From Bacteroidales bacterium (GTDB taxonomy: Bacteria; Bacteroidota; Bacteroidia; Bacteroidales; WCHB1-69): a stretch of DNA of 8,385 nt. Position 1 is the stretch's first letter, and each line of letters starts with the position of its first letter. The stretch is taken from assembly GCA_031272415.1 (NCBI GenBank), contig JAISTU010000126.1, positions 1 to 8,385 on the forward strand, in the 5' to 3' direction. Below are positions 1 to 5,353 of the stretch, piece by piece. The position numbers and the translations under genes were made by a program. The notes under the pieces are model-generated. The model ran no database searches and was not told where the DNA came from. It worked only from the letters and a program-made list of their open reading frames with translations.

Positions 1-1191
1 CTGCTGAAAATCAGTTAATAACATTTTCATATCAATCGCGTTGTCTTTGTAATATTTGGGCATTTCGTATTGAGAAAATTGCTCTTCTGTCTCCAAAATT
101 CGTTGCTGGTCAAAGTTTAATGCCCTGATTATCACCTCCCCATAAATCGGGTTGGCAGGCTCTATCACTTTTTTATTCTCTCTGATTAACCCCAAATCTT
201 TGACATAATTAAAATCGTCAGACATTCTTGCAATGTCGCCACTTTCTCCCAAAATCATCGGTTCGACAATCTTTTTCACTCTTTCATCTTTGAGTTTGTC
301 CAAAAGTTGGTCAATATGCACATCTCTTCGCAATATAATTGTATTTATCGCAGTTTCAATCATTTGAGAAGTAATTGGTATAGAAAAATCTTTCTTTAAT
401 TGCTTTTCAACCACTTCCCTTGCGATGGCATTGACTAACCAAGGCTGTCCTTGTGTTTGTTCAAAAGCAAGTTCTACTGCTGACTTTTCAAACACTTGTC
501 CTGTTGCTGTAGTGTGTTGATTATAAAGTTGATACACTTCTTCTTTGGTGAAATTGCGGAGCGTTAAAGATTCTGTAATGATATTAAAAGGGCTTGCGGT
601 GCCGAGTGTTTCTTGATTTGCCCTGACTTTTGCCTTATAATCGCGGATATTCCGCATTCCAACCAATGCAATAGATACGGGGAATGGAGCAATAGAGCGG
701 TTTACATAACCGTCTCTCAATTGCCGCAAAAAGGACAGCAAAGTGCCTTCACTCAAACAATCGGCTTCATCAAAAAAGACCACAAAAGGCTTATCTAAAC
801 GTCTGCAGTACCTTGTCAATGCCAAACCAAAAGCGCTTAAATGGTCAGACATATCAATATTTTCCTTAAATTTATCATAAAAAGGCAAATTATAGTTTTC
901 CAAAGCAATCGCAAAAGCATTTACTATCGCAGGAATGGCTATTGCGGGGTCTGTTGCTACATACATTTTTTCCAACGAACAATAAAGAGCATAATAGTCG
1001 CCCTCTTTGTTGAGTTTGTTTACATAGTTAATCAACAAAGTCGTTTTTCCCACCTGCCGTGCCGCATGAATGACAAAATATTGTTCTGAATCTATCAATT
1101 CTGCTAACTCATTGTGCAACCTTTCTGTTGCATCTATCATATAATGTTTGTCCTCTCTGCAAGGACCTGCTACGTTAAAATATTTTCGCAT
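1..1191 (-). CDS. AAA-type ATP-binding protein, C-terminus cut by window edge
   Basis: The frame is open from an ATG at 1191 to the left edge of the window, 397 codons with no stop, so the C-terminus is missing. The start fits family members, which begin with wording like the FNVAGPC...HYMIDATERL seen here at residues 5-25. A P-loop follows at residues 43-51 (AARQVGKTT, with Gly48, Lys49, Thr50). The first Gly of the classical motif is Ala, which I recall as usual in this family. A Walker B motif is at 136-142 (FVVFFDE), and the segment after ~170 (SIALVGMRN) resembles a sensor strand. The family is the large group of uncharacterised bacterial and archaeal AAA ATPases often annotated as 'AAA-like domain' or 'ATP-binding protein'. 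Members I know extend another ~100 residues, with a nuclease-like C-terminal part that cannot be seen here. Role unknown; ATP binding and hydrolysis are well supported. It lies 94 bases beyond the trmH stop and has its own promoter-like box. Confidence 0.85.
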   Translation of the reverse strand, partial: MRKYFNVAGPCREDKHYMIDATERLHNELAELIDSEQYFVIHAARQVGKTTLLINYVNKLNKEGDYYALYCSLEKMYVATDPAIAIPAIVNAFAIALENYNLPFYDKFKENIDMSDHLSAFGLALTRYCRRLDKPFVVFFDEADCLSEGTLLSFLRQLRDGYVNRSIAPFPVSIALVGMRNIRDYKAKVRANQETLGTASPFNIITESLTLRNFTKEEVYQLYNQHTTATGQVFEKSAVELAFEQTQGQPWLVNAIAREVVEKQLKKDFSIPITSQMIETAINTIILRRDVHIDQLLDKLKDERVKKIVEPMILGESGDIARMSDDFNYVKDLGLIRENKKVIEPANPIYGEVIIRALNFDQQRILETEEQFSQYEMPKYYKDNAIDMKMLLTDFQQ

Positions 1192-1216
1192 AATGTTTTA
1201 CTTTTTTTATACAACG

Positions 1217-1224
1217 CAAAAATA
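1217..1224 (-). promoter_or_regulatory. Bacteroidota-type -7 box for the AAA ATPase gene
   Basis: On the minus strand this reads TATTTTTG, a full match to the Bacteroidota -7 consensus TAnnTTTG, and lies 25 bases before the ATG at 1191. No clear TTG is seen at the -33 position, where the sequence is a T/A-rich tract. The call rests on motif and position only. Confidence 0.5.
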
Positions 1225-1267
1225 GACAAATTATTGTGTTAATAAAAAATTAAAGACTGTAAAATTT

Positions 1268-1336
1268 TCATTTTTTAGAAAAATTTTATCCCAAAATGCA
1301 AAAATCATTTTCAATTTTCAACTTTCCACTAATCAA
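1268..1336 (-). repeat. Intergenic-type repeat, copy A (7-base units plus 37-base core), overlapping the end of trmH
   Basis: Read on the minus strand, a short run of diverged 7-base units (GGAAAGT, TGAAAAT, TGAAAAT, ~1305-1328) is followed by a 37-base core at 1268-1304 containing TGCATTTTGGGATAAA. The core matches positions 5282-5318 (copy B) at 34 of 37 bases in my alignment by eye. The repeat overlaps the last codons and stop of the methyltransferase gene. Confidence 0.7.
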
Positions 1337-1867
1337 GTGCCACAGCACAATGCCGGCGGAGATGGAGACATTCAAGGAATGTTTGGTGCCAAATTGCGGA
1401 ATTTCGATGACGTGAGAACAAAGGTCTATAATCTGTTGCTCAACACCAAAAACTTCATTGCCAAATATGACTGCTATTTTTGTATCTGATTGATAATCAA
1501 ATTGATGTAAAGGGATACTGTTTTGAGTTTGTTCAACGGCAAAGATAGAAAATTTGTCATTTTGTAGTGATAGTATGGCGTCTTTTGTTGTTTCAAAATA
1601 TTTCCAATCGACTGATAATGTGGCTCCTAAAGCCGTTTTTTCAATTTCTCTATGCGGAGGTTGTGCTGTAATACCGCAAAGATAAATGGCGGCAATGCGA
1701 AAGGCATCACAAGTGCGAAAAACAGAGCCTATATTGTTCATACTGCGGATGTTATCCAAAACAACAACAATAGGAAATTTTTCACTCTCTTTAAAATTTT
1801 GCACATCTAACCTGCCCATTTCGGAGGTGGATAATTTTTGATTTTGTTTATTAACAGATTGATTCAT
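1286..1867 (-). CDS. TrmH/SpoU family RNA 2'-O-methyltransferase
   Basis: This 193-residue protein is a SPOUT-class S-adenosylmethionine-dependent methyltransferase that methylates a ribose 2'-OH in tRNA or rRNA; the target base cannot be told from sequence. All three SpoU motifs are present. Motif 1 is at 37-56 (LDNIRSMNNIGSVFR, with Asn45 and the catalytic-type Arg51), motif 2 at 132-142 (AVIFGNEVFGV) and motif 3 at 156-172 (IPQFGTKHSLNVSISAG), the last two forming the knot that holds the cofactor. It lacks the L30e-like N-terminal domain of RlmB, having only a short lead containing EMGRLDVQNFK, as in the short Bacteroidota subgroup. The start at 1867 leaves 12 bases after the stop of the OstA-like gene, so the two are probably co-transcribed. 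The last ~10 residues (after SGKL) lie in repeated DNA and look like an added tail. Family confident; calling it trmH itself would go too far. Confidence 0.93.
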   Translation of the reverse strand: MNQSVNKQNQKLSTSEMGRLDVQNFKESEKFPIVVVLDNIRSMNNIGSVFRTCDAFRIAAIYLCGITAQPPHREIEKTALGATLSVDWKYFETTKDAILSLQNDKFSIFAVEQTQNSIPLHQFDYQSDTKIAVIFGNEVFGVEQQIIDLCSHVIEIPQFGTKHSLNVSISAGIVLWHLISGKLKIENDFCILG

Positions 1868-1879
1868 AATGTATTATAT

Positions 1880-3478
1880 CTATTCTTCTGATTCTTCAAT
1901 TTCTATGATTTGGGTTTGTTTTTCAATTTTATAAATGATTGTTGTAAAAATATCCTCCTTTTCTTTGGGGCGATATTCGTCCAACCAAATAAAATTTTTC
2001 AAAAAAGGGTCTTTTAGGTCTTTTTCGGGATAAATATTGCCTTTTACGTGCGTATAAAAGCGTATTTTTTCAATTTCACCGTCTTGGAAAAACACCCGCA
2101 TTTGAGAAGATGTTCCTTTTTGCACGCCAATTAAATCTTTATTTTCTTCTTGCACATAATACAAACACTCTGCACTGCCGTCCACAAACACCAAATTTAT
2201 CACAGAATCAGCAAAATAAGCAATTATTGTCTCCCCTTTGAGTTGGTTGAATTTTTTTTGTGCCAAAACGTCTGCAAAAATACTCGCATTTTCTATCAAA
2301 TGTATCTCTTTTATCTGACCGTCAATGATATACATTCGTACCGTATCGGCAAGCATTTGATTTTCTTGCGACCACAAAACAGGCGCATCAAACATCGTAA
2401 TTATTGAATCTTTGGCAAGATAAATAAGCGAATCGCAACTGCCCTGCAAATCTTTTCGGTAAAATTTGACACTATAATACGCATTCATCGTTTCCACCTC
2501 CTTGTTGGAGTCAAAAGTTACGTGCAACATATCGGCGTGCAAAAATAGACTATCGCTTTTGTTAATCATCACTGCCACAGCACTATCTGTAATGTAAGCA
2601 TACTTTTGCAGCGAGCGATATTCGGCATAATTTCCCCAAAATAAAACCTCTTCCTTTGTGTCGTAAATTTCCACATTTTGTTTTGCAATGCCCATATCAT
2701 TGGTTTTATCGTACCATATAGTCTCGCCTTTGATGTGTTGAGATTGATTGATAATTTCTGCATTTTGTTGAAATTCACACACTTCCGAATGTGTATCATA
2801 CCAACCGTATTCACAATAAATGGTGCCGGAATCGGAGGAAATAATGCGTGTTGGTCCCAAAAAATAGGCAACTTCGGTTTGTGTATTATACCGCAAAGTG
2901 TCCGAATAAACAGTATATTGAGGATTGGTCAGCACAACGCTGTCTTTAAAATAAATTTGATTTTGCTGTGTATAAAACCACGATTCTTTGCTAATTAACA
3001 CATTATCAGCATCTTCTATTCTTCCGCCTGTATTATAATAGGCAATGTTATTGTTTCTGTCGTACATCAATTTTTGGGTATACAAAACGGCACTTGTATC
3101 GGTTAAAATTACTTCTCCGTCAATATGTGCAATTTTTGTATTTCCGTCATAATGAACATGTTGTCCTTTCAAAGTGAGGGAGTCATTGATATAAATAATC
3201 AAATTTTTACCGTATGCGTCAATGGTGTTTTGCACTTCATTAAAGAAAGCCGTATCTGCATAACAAACAGCCCCCTCATGCTCAAAAACAACATTTCCTG
3301 TCAAAATTTGTAAATCTGCATTCACAAAAGCATCATAAGTTAATCTATCGGCTGTACACGTTATTTTTTCGCCTTTTTGGGGTGTTGATGTGGTATTTTG
3401 TGCCTTTAATTGCAAAAAAATCGGCAAAAAAAGCAAAAAACATGCCCCCAAAAAGGTTTTTTTTCGCCTTTTACTCAT
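1880..3478 (-). CDS. OstA-like (LptA-like) exported protein
   Basis: The 532-residue product has a Lys/Arg-rich start and a hydrophobic core ending in LKAQ (residues 1-27), a typical signal peptide. The rest is a long run of short beta strands. The segment at 40-90 (LTYDAFVNADLQILTGNV, GAVCYADTAFFN, NTIDAYG) matches the OstA-like N-terminal domain found across Bacteroidota. The same pattern of 'strand, GD/GN turn, D-S/T...L.YD' recurs to about residue 480, as expected for a stacked beta-jellyroll that binds lipid chains. OstA/LptA relatives carry lipopolysaccharide across the periplasm; that role is inferred here from the fold. Its ATG overlaps the end of the upstream outer-membrane gene by 8 bases (stop at 3471), which suggests translational coupling. 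The C-terminus is acidic (EIEESEE). No frameshift is seen, and the length is in keeping with the family. Confidence 0.9.
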   Translation of the reverse strand: MSKRRKKTFLGACFLLFLPIFLQLKAQNTTSTPQKGEKITCTADRLTYDAFVNADLQILTGNVVFEHEGAVCYADTAFFNEVQNTIDAYGKNLIIYINDSLTLKGQHVHYDGNTKIAHIDGEVILTDTSAVLYTQKLMYDRNNNIAYYNTGGRIEDADNVLISKESWFYTQQNQIYFKDSVVLTNPQYTVYSDTLRYNTQTEVAYFLGPTRIISSDSGTIYCEYGWYDTHSEVCEFQQNAEIINQSQHIKGETIWYDKTNDMGIAKQNVEIYDTKEEVLFWGNYAEYRSLQKYAYITDSAVAVMINKSDSLFLHADMLHVTFDSNKEVETMNAYYSVKFYRKDLQGSCDSLIYLAKDSIITMFDAPVLWSQENQMLADTVRMYIIDGQIKEIHLIENASIFADVLAQKKFNQLKGETIIAYFADSVINLVFVDGSAECLYYVQEENKDLIGVQKGTSSQMRVFFQDGEIEKIRFYTHVKGNIYPEKDLKDPFLKNFIWLDEYRPKEKEDIFTTIIYKIEKQTQIIEIEESEE

Positions 3479-4220
3479 AAATAGTTAATTTTTTTCCAAT
3501 ATGAAAAGATAAATAGCCCGTCAGAAGCACATATTGAGCGGGTGAAAAAGCCATTTTTTTGATGGGAATGGGGTAAATGTCTGCCGCAGCCCCTAAATCT
3601 AATTTTAAAATTAAGCCGTCATTGCGTGAAAAATCAAAGGATAGTCCCGTTTTGAGATAAGCACCCGGATGTAACATTGTTCCTTTGGTTTTTTCAAACA
3701 TCGACAATCGACGTTGAATGGAAATGTTCCCATTTTCGTACAAATCCTCTGATGCTCTGATTTTCACAATTTTATCTGCTGAAAAATCAAAAACCTCCAA
3801 ATAAACAGGTATTAACAATGCCACCGAAACACCGCCATAGAAAAAATAACCCACCTCAACACCCCCAAAATAAGGCTTTGAGGCAATAATGCGGGTCAAA
3901 CCATAACCGGCTCTTAATTGCGCCATGTATGCCAATTTGCCAAATACGGAAAAATTGTTGTTTTGGGCATTCAAATAAGATTTTTCTTTGAAATGCCGAT
4001 AATAAGTATATTCAAAATCAAAGCCTGACTCTAAATGAATATTATGGATTTTTCCAAATCGACCGCCAATGCCGAAGCCGTTGGTATGTATAACTCCATA
4101 AATATCCCACTGTCGCTCACGAACAAGCAACATTTGCGGGTCTCCTAACTCTATCTCTTGTGCAGAAAGGAAACTCGCACCGCCAACACCTAAAAGCAAA
4201 CATAAAATTATCCGCTTCAT
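3471..4220 (-). CDS. Conserved outer-membrane beta-barrel-like protein, unknown function
   Basis: This 249-residue protein opens with a signal peptide (MKRIILCLLLGVGGASFLSA, probable cleavage before Gln21). The mature part consists of alternating polar and aromatic strands with many Gly and Tyr residues (GVIHTNGFGIGGRFG at 42-56; YFGGVEVGYFFYGGVSVALLIPVYLEV further on) and ends in a strand close to the C-terminus (YVLLTGYLSFHIG). This is the look of a small outer-membrane barrel. I recall similar conserved but uncharacterised proteins in Bacteroidota, with the same 'HTNGfG...yR.Gk' opening and 'SKPYfGGVEv.Y' segment; a characterised homologue is not known to me. It sits between a tiny lipoprotein gene (33 bases upstream) and the OstA-like gene, which it overlaps by 8 bases. 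A shared envelope role is likely, and a link to lipopolysaccharide export is plausible but unproven. Confidence 0.8.
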   Translation of the reverse strand: MKRIILCLLLGVGGASFLSAQEIELGDPQMLLVRERQWDIYGVIHTNGFGIGGRFGKIHNIHLESGFDFEYTYYRHFKEKSYLNAQNNNFSVFGKLAYMAQLRAGYGLTRIIASKPYFGGVEVGYFFYGGVSVALLIPVYLEVFDFSADKIVKIRASEDLYENGNISIQRRLSMFEKTKGTMLHPGAYLKTGLSFDFSRNDGLILKLDLGAAADIYPIPIKKMAFSPAQYVLLTGYLSFHIGKKLTIYE

Positions 4221-4253
4221 GCTCTAATTACATCATTATCAAATCGATAGCCA

Positions 4254-4382
4254 CTATACATTTTCAACTGCCTCCTCCTGCGGGATTTCCGTATAGGCAG
4301 GGCATCTGTGATATGTATTGCACGCAACTGCTATCAACATCAATGCTGTCAAAATTACTGCTGTTATTACTTTTTTATTCAT
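4254..4382 (-). CDS. Very small lipoprotein (42 residues)
   Basis: An ATG at 4382 opens a 43-codon frame ending in TAG at 4254-4256. The product has Lys-Lys at residues 3-4, a hydrophobic stretch (VITAVILTALMLIAVA) and a lipobox ending in Cys21 (IAVAC), so a signal peptidase II cleavage is expected. That would leave a lipid-anchored 22-residue peptide beginning CNTYHRCPAYTEIP. A second Cys (Cys27) sits in a CPAY motif. I have seen comparable tiny lipoproteins with a 'CPAY'-like stretch in Bacteroidota, but no function is known to me. Support comes from the intact lipobox, the position 33 bases before the outer-membrane protein gene, and a promoter-like box 62 bases upstream. Length alone would have hidden it. 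Start choice: no other Met gives a complete signal peptide. Confidence 0.72.
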   Translation of the reverse strand: MNKKVITAVILTALMLIAVACNTYHRCPAYTEIPQEEAVENV

Positions 4383-4423
4383 CGCTATTTTGTTAAAAAT
4401 TTAAAAATATTCTTAAAATTGTG

Positions 4424-4431
4424 TATCTTTG
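4424..4431 (+). promoter_or_regulatory. -7 box for ung
   Basis: The plus strand reads TATCTTTG, a full match to TAnnTTTG. Transcription would begin near 4438 and give a leader of ~58 bases before the ung ATG at 4496. It faces the oppositely directed box at 4444-4451, and no good -33 TTG is seen. Confidence 0.5.
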
Positions 4432-4443
4432 TACAGTATTTTG

Positions 4444-4451
4444 CAAAGGTA
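4444..4451 (-). promoter_or_regulatory. -7 box for the lipoprotein-OMP-OstA-trmH cluster
   Basis: On the minus strand this reads TACCTTTG, a full match to TAnnTTTG, followed by C. The start of transcription would fall near 4437, leaving a leader of ~55 bases before the lipoprotein ATG. No matching -33 TTG is evident. No other such box was noticed between the four genes, consistent with a single transcript. Confidence 0.5.
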
Positions 4452-4495
4452 CATAAAAATTTTGATTTATCATAAATTTAACAAAAAATAAAAAA

Positions 4496-5185
4496 ATGAG
4501 CGAACAGGTAAAAATAGAGCCAAAAATAAATCATAAGTGGCTGATACAGTTGAAGAAAGAGTTTGAAAGTCCTTATTTTGCGGACTTAAAAAATTTTTTA
4601 TTGCAGGAAAAAAAAGAACATCAAATTTTTCCACCGGGTAATTTAATATTCAATGCTTTTGAATTGACCCCCTTTGATGAGGTGAAAGTGGTTTTGTTAG
4701 GGCAAGACCCTTATCATAACTTTCATCAGGCACATGGACTTTGTTTTTCTGTTCCTGACGATGTTGCATTGCCTAAATCATTGATTAACATATTCAAAGA
4801 ACTATCAACAGACCTCAATATTGACCCGCCTTGCAGTGGAAATTTGGAATTTTGGGCAAAGCAAGGTGTTTTTTTACTCAATGCCATACTTACCGTGCGG
4901 GCGCATGAAGCAAGTTCGCATCAAAATAAAGGCTGGGAGACTTTTACGGATGCCGTAATACGCTCTATATCAGACAATAAAGAAAATGTTGTATTCCTTC
5001 TTTGGGGAAATTATGCCCAAGCCAAAAAACCGCTCATTGATGCCAATAAGCATTGTATTTTAACCGCTCCACATCCTTCTCCTTTGTCTGCATCAAGGGG
5101 ATTTTTTGGCTGCCGTCATTTTTCAAAAACCAATCAATACCTCCGCCAAACAGGACAAACAGAAATCAGGTGGACAAGAGAATAA
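4496..5185 (+). CDS. ung: Uracil-DNA glycosylase, family 1
   Basis: The 229-residue protein removes uracil from DNA by cutting the N-glycosidic bond, the first step of base excision repair after cytosine deamination or dUMP incorporation. The water-activating motif GQDPYH is at residues 69-74, with catalytic Asp71 and Tyr73, which keeps thymine out of the pocket. LCFSVP at 82-87 carries the Phe that stacks on uracil, Asn129 in FLLNAILTV is the uracil-binding Asn, and HPSPLSA at 193-199 holds the His and the DNA-intercalation loop. LLWGNYAQ at 168-175 is also typical. Length and motif order are those of a complete Ung. The ATG at 4496 follows an A-rich leader without a Shine-Dalgarno sequence. 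It is convergent with ftsK and has its own promoter-like box. Confidence 0.98.
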   Translation: MSEQVKIEPKINHKWLIQLKKEFESPYFADLKNFLLQEKKEHQIFPPGNLIFNAFELTPFDEVKVVLLGQDPYHNFHQAHGLCFSVPDDVALPKSLINIFKELSTDLNIDPPCSGNLEFWAKQGVFLLNAILTVRAHEASSHQNKGWETFTDAVIRSISDNKENVVFLLWGNYAQAKKPLIDANKHCILTAPHPSPLSASRGFFGCRHFSKTNQYLRQTGQTEIRWTRE

Positions 5186-5281
5186 TTCAATTAAAAATTA
5201 AGAGATTGTAAGGCAACAGCATGCTTGCTCGAAAAGAGGTGAAAGGCACAGGGGACAGAACAAAAAAATAATTGTCAACTG

Positions 5282-5350
5282 TCAATTTTTAGAACAAATT
5301 TATCCCAAAATGCAAAAAAAACTTTCAATTCTCCATTCTCCATTTTCCAT
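5282..5350 (-). repeat. Intergenic repeat, copy B (7-base units plus 37-base core)
   Basis: On the plus strand three tandem 7-base units occupy 5328-5348 (ATTCTCC, ATTCTCC, ATTTTCC), just past the ftsK stop. On the minus strand they are followed by a T-run and the 37-base core at 5282-5318 that contains TGCATTTTGGGATAAA, matching copy A at 34 of 37 positions. Next to the core lies TTGACAGTTGACAATT (5265-5285 region), itself built on a 7-base step (TGTCAAC, TGTCAAT on the plus strand). The rest of the 5186-5353 gap shows an 8-base palindrome (AGCATGCT, 5218-5225) and no convincing GC-rich terminator. Confidence 0.7.
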
Positions 5351-5353
5351 TGT

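Larger units (their letters stand above)
4423..4452. repeat. Inverted repeat formed by two facing promoter boxes
   Basis: GTATCTTTG (4423-4431) and CAAAGGTAC (4444-4452) are inverted copies matching at 8 of 9 bases, 12 bases apart. Each arm contains one of the two -7-like boxes. It could also be an operator or simply the outcome of two promoters sharing one consensus. Confidence 0.6.

Noticed and set aside
841..1089. 82-codon plus-strand frame opposite the AAA ATPase
   Set aside because: Antisense to the P-loop and Walker B coding region; Cys/Ile/Phe-rich product typical of a shadow frame.
2569..2871. 100-codon minus-strand frame within the OstA-like gene
   Set aside because: Out-of-frame shadow of a well-supported gene, no domain-like features.
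5268..5293. Possible bidirectional terminator between ung and ftsK (AATTG...CAATTTTT)
   Set aside because: The stem is only ~5 A/T-rich pairs with an 8-base loop, and the sequence is better explained as a 7-base direct repeat.
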